Assembly: GCA_016295375.1 (NCBI GenBank)
Contig: JAEDLI010000080.1
Span: 1-11,083 of the forward strand
DNA length: 11,083 bases
DNA from: Fibrobacter sp.
Lineage (GTDB): Bacteria; Fibrobacterota; Fibrobacteria; Fibrobacterales; Fibrobacteraceae
Direction of reading: 5' to 3'
Shown: piece after piece, positions 1 through 5,824 of the stretch
How the letters are laid out: each line of letters begins with the position of its first letter
How positions within the stretch are numbered: position 1 is the stretch's first letter
The notes under the pieces: model-generated
The model's database searches: none
Told to the model about the DNA's origin: nothing
Seen by the model: only the letters and a program-made list of their open reading frames with translations
Position numbers and translations under genes: made by a program

Positions 1-185
1 TCGGTACCGCCGCTGGCCAGATCAAGACCGGTTCTCTCTCCCGTACGGACCGCGTTTGCAAGTACAACCGCCTCCTCCGCATCGAAGAAGAACTCGGCAA
101 GGCTGCCGTGTACGCCGGTGACCCGCGCAAGGCTTGCAAGGCCCCTGCCAAGGCTTGCAAGAAGTGCGGCTGCAAGAAGGCCTAA
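1..185 (+). CDS. eno: Enolase (phosphopyruvate hydratase), C-terminal fragment
   Basis: Partial gene entering from the left edge; the reading frame begins at base 3 and 60 codons are visible before TAA at 183-185. The start of the fragment (GTAAGQIKTGSLSRTDR, then KYNRLLRIEEELG and VYAG) is the classic enolase C-terminus. The Lys in GQIKTG corresponds to the active-site lysine that interacts with substrate in the family. Enolase interconverts 2-phosphoglycerate and phosphoenolpyruvate in cytoplasmic glycolysis. After VYAG, where other enolases end in a short variable tail, this one carries about 20 residues rich in Lys and Cys (ACKAPAKACKKCGCKKA), including a CxxCxC cluster, and there is one more Cys in RVCKYN. 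That tail is not a feature of the enolases I know; its role is unknown. Followed by a 3' UTR and a strong terminator. Confidence 0.95.
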   Translation, partial: GTAAGQIKTGSLSRTDRVCKYNRLLRIEEELGKAAVYAGDPRKACKAPAKACKKCGCKKA

Positions 186-202
186 TCAGGCGAGAGTCGC
201 GA

Positions 203-266
203 CGGCAAGCTCGCTTGCCGGCATGACCGAGCCGCAAGGCCTGCGCTACGAAGTGGCGCAACGCCA
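203..266. repeat. Three small tandem hairpins in the enolase 3' UTR
   Basis: Three short inverted repeats follow one another: CGGCAAG/CTTGCCG around CTCG (203-220), GCC-GCAA-GGC (231-240) and TGGCG-CAA-CGCCA (254-266). Within this stretch GGCATGAC (220-227) is the reverse complement of GTCATGCC in the repeat at the right end of the window, so this is probably a degenerate copy of the same intergenic repeat family rather than a gene. No ORF with coding character was seen. Confidence 0.5.
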
Positions 267-300
267 AGTAATTTCTTAAACCATTAGAACTTACTGAAAG

Positions 301-330
301 AGGGTTCCGCTTTTGCGGACCCTTTTTCTT
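301..330 (+). terminator. Rho-independent terminator of enolase
   Basis: AGGGTTCCGC (301-310) pairs with GCGGACCCT (315-323), with one bulged T and a TTTT loop, followed by TTTTCTT. It lies 116 bases after the enolase stop. Confidence 0.88.
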
Positions 331-336
331 ATGCAC

Positions 337-367
337 AAAAAAAAGACCGCGCCTTGAAGCACGGTCT
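337..367 (-). terminator. Rho-independent terminator of the small minus-strand gene
   Basis: Read on the minus strand, AGACCGTGC (367-359) pairs with GCGCGGTCT (352-344) with one G-T pair around a 6-base loop, followed by at least seven T (343-337). It sits just past the stop of the 386-628 gene and is only 6 bases from the enolase terminator, so the convergent genes are insulated from each other. Confidence 0.85.
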
Positions 368-385
368 AATTAAAAGTTGTTGTTT

Positions 386-628
386 TTAGACAATCATTTC
401 CATGACGGCAGGGATGATGGTGCAGACCACAACCCAAGGATAGGAGAGGGCTCCTTTGAGCCAGCCGGTTGTTTGGACCTTGTTGGTGTCGAAAGAAATC
501 CGCTGCGTATTGCTCTGGGCGGTTTTGACGGACTGGTGGAGGGAATCCTTGAGGTAGACGACAGACAGGTCAAACTCGCGTTTGCTCTCCTGTGCAGAGC
601 CTACCATCTGTAAAAACTTGTCACTCAT
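386..628 (-). CDS. Small hypothetical protein with hydrophobic C-terminus (80 aa)
   Basis: I do not recognise this protein. It starts at ATG 628 (MSDKFLQMVG); an upstream in-frame TTG at 691 lies inside the likely promoter and is not used here. Residues 1-58 are polar and probably helical (SAQESKREFD, LKDSLHQSVK). Residues 59-80 are hydrophobic and run to the end of the protein (WVVVCTIIPAVMEMIV), which would suit a small tail-anchored or membrane-associated protein. A weak AGGA lies about 16 bases upstream of the ATG. A FCB-type promoter candidate upstream and a dedicated terminator downstream support this as a real single-gene transcript. It converges with enolase. No function can be assigned. 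Confidence 0.65.
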   Translation of the reverse strand: MSDKFLQMVGSAQESKREFDLSVVYLKDSLHQSVKTAQSNTQRISFDTNKVQTTGWLKGALSYPWVVVCTIIPAVMEMIV

Positions 629-662
629 AGAGTTGGCTTGCAATCCTGTTTGTTTGCTGCTC

Positions 663-692
663 CAAATATAGTAAAATTTTGAGAGTTTCAAA
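663..692 (-). promoter_or_regulatory. Candidate FCB-type promoter for the 80-aa gene
   Basis: On the minus strand TTTG (692-689) is followed after 18 bases by TATATTTG (670-663). This fits the TTTG ... TAnnTTTG pattern known from Bacteroidetes. The inferred start of transcription would lie roughly 25-30 bases upstream of ATG 628. Confidence 0.5.
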
Positions 693-720
693 GGTTTTTT
701 GTTGTTTTTTGTTTACAAAT

Positions 721-752
721 GAGGTTTTGTGTGAAAAAACGCACAATTCCTC
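721..752. promoter_or_regulatory. 13-bp imperfect inverted repeat upstream of the FKBP gene
   Basis: GAGGTTTTGTGTG (721-733) and CGCACAATTCCTC (740-752) form an imperfect palindrome (two mismatches and one G-T pair) around six A. It lies about 70 bases upstream of the FKBP start, between two divergent genes, so it could be an operator or a hairpin. It has no T-tract in the right place for a good terminator. The role is inferred from position only. Confidence 0.35.
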
Positions 753-810
753 AAATTTCCTGTAAAAAAAAGCTAATTTAATTCCGATAAGGGTTACATA
801 CGTAATCCAA

Positions 811-816
811 AAGGAG
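811..816 (+). promoter_or_regulatory. Ribosome binding site of the FKBP gene
   Basis: AAGGAG four bases before ATG 821. This decides for the first Met over the Met three codons later. It is one of the few canonical Shine-Dalgarno sequences in the window. Confidence 0.75.
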
Positions 817-820
817 TTTT

Positions 821-1951
821 ATGAACTTGATGCGTTATTCTTTCGGACTTGCTGTAGGTGCCGTTTTGGTTGCTTGCGGTGGCAATAATCCGCAGCCGGT
901 GGTGGAACCCGCCGAGCCTGTTGCCGCCCCTGCTCCCCAGGTTTCCCTGGACAGTGCCGTGGACCGCTACAGTTATGCTTTGGGTATGGACTTGGGGAAG
1001 GCTATCGCCAACATTAATGTCCCTGTCAAGATGGACGTGTTGATGATTGCCCTCCAGGATGAAGTGGACCCCGCTCGCAAGGTTTTGCTGTCGGATTCCG
1101 CTTCGGAATCGGCCCTGCAAGACCTGCTGCTCCGCATGCAGAAGCAGAAAGAGGACGACGAGAAGGCTGCCGCCGCCAAGGCTCTGGAAGACCAGGCTGC
1201 ATTCCTCGCCAAGAACGTTTTGGATTCTACCGTAAAAGTGACGCCCAAGGGCGTGCAGTACCGCGTGCTCAAGGCCGGTACGGGAATTTCTCCCAAGGTG
1301 ACGGACAAGGTCCAGGTGCATTACATCGGGGCTTTGTTAGACGGTACCCAGTTTGATAACAGCGTCAAGCGTGGTGAACCTCTGGAGTTCCCCGTAGGCG
1401 CGGTCATCGAAGGCTGGCAGGACTTGCTCCAGGTCATGAAAGAAGGGGACAAGGTGAAGGCCTGGATTCCCAGCGCCCTGGCCTATGGCGAAGCTGGTGT
1501 TCCGCCTACCATTCCGGGCAATGCACTCCTGATTTTTGAAGTGGAACTGTTGAAGGTCTATGCCGAAGTTCCGCCTGTGGATTCTACGGCTGTTCCGGCT
1601 GACAGCGCCGCAGCGGCTCCTGCTGATTCTGCTGCAACGTCAGCCACAGCTCCTGCCGTAGCACCAGCAGACACGACGAAGGCTGCGCCTTCTAAGCCTG
1701 CCGCAGCTCCTGCTGCTGCTCCTGCAGATACGGCAAAGACAGCTCCTGCCGCAAAACCTGCTGCAGCACCTGCTGATACAGCAAAGGCTGCTCCGGCCAA
1801 GCCTGCCGCCGCTCCCGCTGCTGAGGCTAAGAAGCTCGAAGCCAAGCCAGCCGCGAAGGCAACTCCTGCCGCAAAACCTGCTGCAGCACCTGCTGATACA
1901 GCAAAGGCTGCTCCTGCCAAGCCTGCCGCCGAGCCGGCTGCTAAGCAATAG
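821..1951 (+). CDS. FKBP-type peptidyl-prolyl isomerase lipoprotein with Ala/Pro/Lys tail
   Basis: Predicted envelope folding catalyst (376 aa) that isomerises Xaa-Pro bonds. Residues 1-18 are a lipoprotein signal peptide with lipobox LVAC, giving acylated Cys19; the following Gly fits outer-membrane sorting. Residues 43-140 resemble the FKBP N-terminal dimerisation domain of FkpA/Mip (YALGMDLG, then a charged helix KQKEDDEKAAAAK). Residues 145-246 are the FKBP catalytic domain: VQVHYIGALLDGTQFDNS, then VIEGWQDLL, then IPSALAYGEAGVPPTIPGNALLIFEVEL in two overlapping blocks. Residues 249-376 form a low-complexity tail of APADTAK / AAPAKPAA units, absent from ordinary FkpA. It may span the periplasm or bind the cell wall, but that is inference. 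The gene stands alone between an inverted repeat upstream and a terminator downstream. FkpA-like assignment is good; the exact symbol is left open. Confidence 0.9.
   Translation: MNLMRYSFGLAVGAVLVACGGNNPQPVVEPAEPVAAPAPQVSLDSAVDRYSYALGMDLGKAIANINVPVKMDVLMIALQDEVDPARKVLLSDSASESALQDLLLRMQKQKEDDEKAAAAKALEDQAAFLAKNVLDSTVKVTPKGVQYRVLKAGTGISPKVTDKVQVHYIGALLDGTQFDNSVKRGEPLEFPVGAVIEGWQDLLQVMKEGDKVKAWIPSALAYGEAGVPPTIPGNALLIFEVELLKVYAEVPPVDSTAVPADSAAAAPADSAATSATAPAVAPADTTKAAPSKPAAAPAAAPADTAKTAPAAKPAAAPADTAKAAPAKPAAAPAAEAKKLEAKPAAKATPAAKPAAAPADTAKAAPAKPAAEPAAKQ
1743..1930 (+). repeat. In-frame 120-bp repeat in the FKBP tail
   Basis: Bases 1743-1810 recur at 1863-1930 with a single mismatch (1795 versus 1915), a spacing of exactly 120 bp or 40 codons. 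Near-identity at the DNA level, not only at the protein level, suggests recent duplication or gene conversion within the Ala/Pro/Lys tail. Confidence 0.85.
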
Positions 1952-1973
1952 GTCGCAATAAACAGGTTTTAAT

Positions 1974-2003
1974 AAAGACGCGGGTCACCCTGCGTCTTTT
2001 GTT
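1974..2003 (+). terminator. Rho-independent terminator of the FKBP gene
   Basis: AAAGACGC (1974-1981) pairs with GCGTCTTT (1992-1999); the interior GGG/CCC can extend the stem. It is followed by TGTT. It begins 23 bases after the FKBP stop and ends just before argA. Confidence 0.75.
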
Positions 2004-2031
2004 ATAAGCAGGATTTGTTATTTTTTGAACC

Positions 2032-3390
2032 ATGAGCAATACGGTGTCCGATTTTTATTCCCAGCATTTCGAAGTTTCCGGGTTTATCCGGGAAGTCTTC
2101 GGCTATATGGATCGGTTCAAGGGCCAGCTCTTTGTATTGAAGATTGAAGACGGCCTTATGGACCACCCGCTGTTCCCTGTGCTCATGCGGGATATCGCCC
2201 TGCTGCACAAGGCGGGAATCCGAATCATTATCGTGCCGGGAACCAGGAACAGCATTGACGCCCAGCTGAAGGCTTGGGAAATCGAGTCCAAGTTCGAAGG
2301 CGGCGTGCGGCTTACCAGCGAAGAGGCCTTGCCCCTGATAGAGCAGGCGTCTTTGGGTGTTGCCCAGAGGATTATGAGCCACCTGACGGCTAGCGGCCTG
2401 AGCGGTATCCAGGGAAACTGGGTGCTGGCCCGGAGTCTCGGGGTCATCGAAGGTGTCGATTACATGCGGACTGGCCGGATTGAACGGATCCAGCGGGACA
2501 TTCTGGAGCAGCTTCTGAACGAGAAGTTCGTGCCCATTATTCCGCCTATCGGCTGGAATAAGCTTGGCCAAGCCTACAACATCAGTTCTACGGAACTGGC
2601 TACGGAACTCTGCAAGTACATTCAGGTGGGCAAGCTGTTCTTTATCGGCAGCGAGAACGGTATCAAGCTAGAAGGCCTTGCTACCGGCAAGAACACTAAG
2701 TATCTAGAACCAACGGACAGCGGTGTGATTTCGGCCCTGGATGTGGACCAGGCCAAGGAACTTCTGGAACTGAACGCCGACAAGCTGAACTTTGCCCAGA
2801 AAGATTACCTGCAGAATGCCATCAACGCCTGCGAGGCCGGAGCGAACCGCGTCCACTTGCTGAGCGGCGAGTTCCAGGGCAGTGTGCTGCAAGAAGTATT
2901 TAGCGCCAGGGGTGACGGAACCATGGTCTATGCAAACCAGTATTCCAGCATCCGGCCCGCCAACATGGAAGACATTCCCGATATCTTGCGGATCATGCAG
3001 GACTATATCGCAAAGGGTTACCTGGTGCCCAGGACCCAGGAGAGCATTTCCGAAAAGCTCAAGGACTATGTGGTGTACAGCATCGACAACAGCATCCACG
3101 GCTGTGGCGCCCTCCACGAGTTCGAAGACGGCATGGCCGAAGTGGCCGCCATTGCCGTGGCCGCCAACTACCGCAAGTCCGGTATCGGAGATGCCATTGT
3201 GCGGCACTTGATTTCGGTTGGCCGGATGAAGGGCTACAAGAAGCTGTTCCTGCTCACTACCCAGGCTTTGGACTGGTTCTACCCCTTCGGATTCGAAGAC
3301 GGCTCCGTAGAGGATCTGCCGAGGAGCAAACGGGAACATTACAACACCAAACGGAAATCACGTATCTTGGTTATGCCGCTGGACAAGTGA
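2032..3390 (+). CDS. argA: N-acetylglutamate synthase (amino-acid kinase + GNAT), ArgA type
   Basis: First step of arginine biosynthesis: acetyl-CoA + L-glutamate to N-acetylglutamate, in the cytoplasm. The 452-aa length and the order of domains match classical ArgA (about 440 aa). Residues 30-290 form the amino-acid-kinase-like domain that normally binds arginine as feedback inhibitor (IIIVPGTRNSIDAQL 65-79, GVDYMRTGRIERI 141-153, ANRVHLLSG 271-279). Residues 304-452 form the GNAT acetyltransferase domain with the acetyl-CoA loop RKSGIG (381-386) and the ArgA-like end KLFLLTTQALDWFYPFGF. The start ATG 2032 has no Shine-Dalgarno sequence (TTTTTTGAACC precedes it). No other arg genes are adjacent, so arginine regulation here would be allosteric or through an unseen site. 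A palindromic repeat lies just downstream. Confidence 0.93.
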   Translation: MSNTVSDFYSQHFEVSGFIREVFGYMDRFKGQLFVLKIEDGLMDHPLFPVLMRDIALLHKAGIRIIIVPGTRNSIDAQLKAWEIESKFEGGVRLTSEEALPLIEQASLGVAQRIMSHLTASGLSGIQGNWVLARSLGVIEGVDYMRTGRIERIQRDILEQLLNEKFVPIIPPIGWNKLGQAYNISSTELATELCKYIQVGKLFFIGSENGIKLEGLATGKNTKYLEPTDSGVISALDVDQAKELLELNADKLNFAQKDYLQNAINACEAGANRVHLLSGEFQGSVLQEVFSARGDGTMVYANQYSSIRPANMEDIPDILRIMQDYIAKGYLVPRTQESISEKLKDYVVYSIDNSIHGCGALHEFEDGMAEVAAIAVAANYRKSGIGDAIVRHLISVGRMKGYKKLFLLTTQALDWFYPFGFEDGSVEDLPRSKREHYNTKRKSRILVMPLDK

Positions 3391-3396
3391 CGCCCA

Positions 3397-3466
3397 TTCG
3401 ACAAGCTCAGGGCAGGATCCGCGTCATCCTGAGCGAGATGCCGCGAGGCATCGAGTCGAAGGATCC
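3397..3466. repeat. Palindromic intergenic repeat between argA and the nitroreductase gene
   Basis: Nested inverted repeats: TTCGAC (3397-3402) with GTCGAA (3455-3460), GCTCAGG (3405-3411) with CCTGAGC (3428-3434), and a perfect GATGCC-GCGA-GGCATC hairpin (3437-3452) with a GNRA loop. GGATCC occurs twice (3415-3420 and 3461-3466). The CGTCATCCT core (3422-3430) reappears, in inverse orientation, near 4183 and near 11026. It starts 7 bases after the argA stop and ends 4 bases before the next Shine-Dalgarno sequence, filling the gap. This is a dispersed repeat, not a gene. Confidence 0.8.
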
Positions 3467-3470
3467 AGTA

Positions 3471-3477
3471 AAAGGTG
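3471..3477 (+). promoter_or_regulatory. Ribosome binding site of the nitroreductase gene
   Basis: AAAGGTG lies six bases before ATG 3484. The upstream in-frame GTG at 3475 is part of this Shine-Dalgarno sequence, so ATG 3484 is the start. Confidence 0.7.
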
Positions 3478-3483
3478 AATATT

Positions 3484-4074
3484 ATGAATACATTGGAAGC
3501 CATGCGTACACGACGCAGCACCCGCAAGTTCAAGGCGCAACCTGTGGAAATGGAAAAGTTGCAGGCCATTGTGGAGGCGGGCCAGTTCGGGCCTACCGGC
3601 GGCAATGCCCAGACGAACCACTTTTTCGTGATTTCGGATGCGACCGTAATCGCTAAGCTCAAGGAGCTGGTTCAGGCCGCATTTGCGAAGATGGAACTTC
3701 GCGAAGACCTGTACAAGAGCCTCAAGAATTCCATCACCCTTGCCCGGAAGGGCAACTACTCGTTCTGCTATACGGCGCCGGTACTTATTGTGGTAGCGAA
3801 CCAGAAGGAATACGGCAACAACATGGCCGACGTGGCCTGCGCCGTAGAAAACATGATGCTTGCGGCCAACGAGCTGGACCTAGGTAGCTGCTACATCAAC
3901 CAACTCAAGTGGCTGAACGAAGACCCGACGATTTTGGAATACTTGCGCGGTCTCGGCTTGCGTGAAGATGAGCGGGTGTATGCTTCTGTCGCCGTTGGTT
4001 ACGCCGACACCGAAAGCGGCCTCCCGAATCGAAACGAGTCTCCTCGCGTCGGCAACGAAGTGGTGTACGTATAA
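3484..4074 (+). CDS. Nitroreductase-family flavoprotein
   Basis: Predicted FMN-dependent NAD(P)H oxidoreductase of the nitroreductase superfamily, cytoplasmic, 196 aa, which is a usual single-domain length. The N-terminal RTRRSTRKF (8-16) is the FMN-phosphate binding signature, PTGGNAQ (37-43) the second flavin-contacting loop, and GSCYINQL plus VAVGYAD (169-175) the conserved C-terminal half. The middle contains ENMMLAANELDLGSC, the helix typical of the family. The physiological substrate cannot be told from sequence; members reduce nitroaromatics, quinones, flavins or enones. The gene lies 93 bp after argA and may be cotranscribed, because I see only a palindromic repeat and no T-tract between them. 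No clear terminator follows within the first 60 bases. Confidence 0.88.
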   Translation: MNTLEAMRTRRSTRKFKAQPVEMEKLQAIVEAGQFGPTGGNAQTNHFFVISDATVIAKLKELVQAAFAKMELREDLYKSLKNSITLARKGNYSFCYTAPVLIVVANQKEYGNNMADVACAVENMMLAANELDLGSCYINQLKWLNEDPTILEYLRGLGLREDERVYASVAVGYADTESGLPNRNESPRVGNEVVYV

Positions 4075-4268
4075 ATTAGCATATTACCGCCAGAAGTTGC
4101 CCTTGTTTAGATGGAATATTGAATTTTAAGTGATAGCGGGAACCGATTGGTTCCTGTCCCCTATCGCTTCGCTCCAGGGTCTAGGATGACGTTCAGAGGA
4201 GCGCGTTAGGGAGCGTCGCGCCGTGCGGCGAGACGCGTAGCGGCTCGATGAGCCTCCGAGATTACGAG

Positions 4269-4300
4269 GGGGCGAGCAGAGCCCGACCTAGCCCCTTTTT
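4269..4300 (+). terminator. Possible intrinsic terminator in the gap before dnaB
   Basis: GGGGC (4269-4273) can pair with GCCCC (4291-4295) around a 17-base loop, directly followed by TTTTT. It competes with GGGC/GCCC inside the loop (4270-4284) and with the 9-bp CCTAGCCCC/GGGGCTAGG pairing. It could end the argA-nitroreductase transcript or a small RNA. Confidence 0.35.
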
Positions 4301-4356
4301 CGCAGGCTTTTCGGGAACTGGGGCTAGGGAACGCCCGATTAAAAAACTTGCGAGGC

Positions 4357-4375
4357 AATTTTTCAGGCAAAAATT
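4357..4375. promoter_or_regulatory. AT-rich inverted repeat upstream of dnaB
   Basis: AATTTTT-CAGGC-AAAAATT, a perfect 7-bp palindrome 21 bases before the dnaB start. Just after it, TATCTTTA (4377-4384) resembles the TAnnTTTG -7 element with one mismatch, which would give a very short leader. The placement suggests promoter/operator, but this is weak. Confidence 0.3.
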
Positions 4376-4396
4376 TTATCTTTATCGTGAATAGTT

Positions 4397-5824
4397 ATGT
4401 CTGAAAATGTAAGTGACAACAGGAATTTTGAAAGCCGCCAGGTGCCAAACGACCTGGAGGCGGAGCGCTTTTTGCTGGGCGGCATCCTCCGTGACCCGGA
4501 AGTCATGGGGACCGTCATCATGGTGGTTATCGAAGAGGACTTTTTCTACTACGAACGGCACAAGCTCATTTGGCGCGGCCTGAGCGGGCTATACCGCAAG
4601 GGTACTCCCATCGACCTTCTGACCCTTTCGACGGAACTGGAAAGCTACGGCAAGCTCGCCGAGGCGGGCGGCCGGGAATATCTTTTCGACCTGATGGAGT
4701 CGGTGGCGTCTTCGGCCAACGTGGAGTGGAACCTGGAGCACCTGAAGAACAAGTCCACCCTGCGCAAGATGATCAAGTCGGCCTCGGAGACCATCAAGAA
4801 GGCAATGGACCCCTCCTTCAATCCGGACGACGTGATCCAGGATGCGGAGAGGGACATTTTCGCCATCGCCGACAAGCAGGTGAAGGGTTCGGTGAAGCCC
4901 ATCGAGAATTTCGTTTCGCCCTTGCTGGAGCGGCTCAATAACCGCAAGGACGGCATCACGGGAATCCCCACGGGCATCAAGGAACTGGACGAGCTGACCA
5001 ACGGCCTCCAGAATTCGGACCTGATTATCTTGGCGGCCCGTCCTGGCGTGGGAAAGACCTCTTTTGCCCTGACCATCGCGGCCAATGCCGCCATCGACTA
5101 CAACAAGCATGTGGCCTTCTTTAGCCTGGAAATGGACGGCATGCAGCTGGCACAGCGTCTGCTTTGCTCCAGGGCCGAGGTGGACCAGTCCAAGCTCCGC
5201 AACGGCAAGCTGAACCGTGACGAGATGAACAAGATTATCGCGAAGGTGGCTCCCATCAACCAGTCCCCGCTGTATGTCGATGACAACGCCGACCTGGGTA
5301 TCATGGAGCTCATGAGCAAGGCCCGCCAGCTCAAGCACAGGGGCCAGCTGGACCTGCTGGTGGTGGACTACCTGCAGCTGATGAAGACCGGCAACGAAGA
5401 GAACCGCGCGGTGGCTATCGGCAATATTTCTCGCGGACTCAAGATTCTGGCCAAGGAACTGCATATTCCGGTGATTGCCCTTGCACAGCTGAGCCGAAAG
5501 GTAGAAGAGAAGGGCCGTGACCGGCCTCAGCTCAGTGACCTTCGTGAATCGGGCTCTATCGAACAGGATGCCGATATGGTCTGGTTCGTGGAACGTGCTT
5601 TTGTGCGGACCCACAAGGAAGAGGACAAGTTCAGTGCGGAACTGATTGTGGCCAAGCACCGTAACGGTTCGGTGAAGGACATCCCCATGACCTTTATACC
5701 GGAATACACCACATTCTACAATGCTTCGCCAGACGGTGGCGACGAGGGCGTCGACCAGCCGTACTCTTACGACGATTACGGTGGCGGCTCTGAACCCGTT
5801 GGCTTTGGAGATTTCGGCCCGTGA
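4397..5824 (+). CDS. dnaB: Replicative DNA helicase DnaB
   Basis: Hexameric 5'-3' helicase that unwinds the chromosome at the replication fork and recruits primase. At 475 aa it is of normal length. Residues 16-120 are the DnaB N-terminal domain (PNDLEAERFLLGGIL), residues 180-440 the RecA-like ATPase. Visible motifs: Walker A ARPGVGKT (214-221), Walker B LDLLVVDYLQ (318-327), the DNA-binding/motif 4 stretch with SDLRESGSIEQDAD (380-393), and the arginine-finger region KHRNG (420-424). No intein is inserted at Walker A or motif 4. The end is a Gly/Asp/Tyr-rich acidic tail, as in many bacterial DnaB. ATG 4397 has no Shine-Dalgarno sequence; a GTG ten bases upstream is out of frame. The stop overlaps the mlaE start by 4 bases. 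Confidence 0.97.
   Translation: MSENVSDNRNFESRQVPNDLEAERFLLGGILRDPEVMGTVIMVVIEEDFFYYERHKLIWRGLSGLYRKGTPIDLLTLSTELESYGKLAEAGGREYLFDLMESVASSANVEWNLEHLKNKSTLRKMIKSASETIKKAMDPSFNPDDVIQDAERDIFAIADKQVKGSVKPIENFVSPLLERLNNRKDGITGIPTGIKELDELTNGLQNSDLIILAARPGVGKTSFALTIAANAAIDYNKHVAFFSLEMDGMQLAQRLLCSRAEVDQSKLRNGKLNRDEMNKIIAKVAPINQSPLYVDDNADLGIMELMSKARQLKHRGQLDLLVVDYLQLMKTGNEENRAVAIGNISRGLKILAKELHIPVIALAQLSRKVEEKGRDRPQLSDLRESGSIEQDADMVWFVERAFVRTHKEEDKFSAELIVAKHRNGSVKDIPMTFIPEYTTFYNASPDGGDEGVDQPYSYDDYGGGSEPVGFGDFGP

Larger units (their letters stand above)
4075..4396. other. 322-bp GC-rich structured intergenic region before dnaB
   Basis: No credible coding sequence is seen. Several inverted repeats are packed together: GATAG...CTATC enclosing GGAACC-GATT-GGTTCC (4132-4165); GCGTC/GACGC enclosing CGCC-GTGC-GGCG (4213-4236); GGCTC-GAT-GAGCC (4242-4254); GGGGC (4269-4273) with GCCCC (4291-4295) followed by TTTTT; and CCTAGCCCC/GGGGCTAGG (4287-4328). 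AGGATGACGTTC (4183-4194) is shared exactly with 11026-11037. It may be a pile-up of degenerate repeats or may contain a structured RNA ending at the T-run at 4296-4300. I cannot decide between these from sequence. The last 60 bases are AT-rich and probably carry the dnaB promoter. Confidence 0.55.

Noticed and set aside
22..336. Minus-strand ORF of 104 codons opposite enolase
   Set aside because: Antisense of the enolase 3' end and its terminator; Arg/Cys-rich composition without protein character.
377..613. Plus-strand ORF of 78 codons opposite the 80-aa gene
   Set aside because: The minus-strand gene has a promoter candidate, a terminator and a plausible hydrophobic end; this frame has none of these.
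1558..1920. Ala/Gly-rich minus-strand ORF over the FKBP tail
   Set aside because: A by-product of the repeat composition of the A/P/K tail.
2704..3339. Minus-strand ORF of 211 codons opposite argA
   Set aside because: Shadow of a strongly recognised argA; no start signals or family resemblance.
4589..5659. Minus-strand ORF of 356 codons opposite dnaB
   Set aside because: Long only because of GC-rich codon positions in dnaB; His/Gln/Val-rich composition typical of antisense frames.
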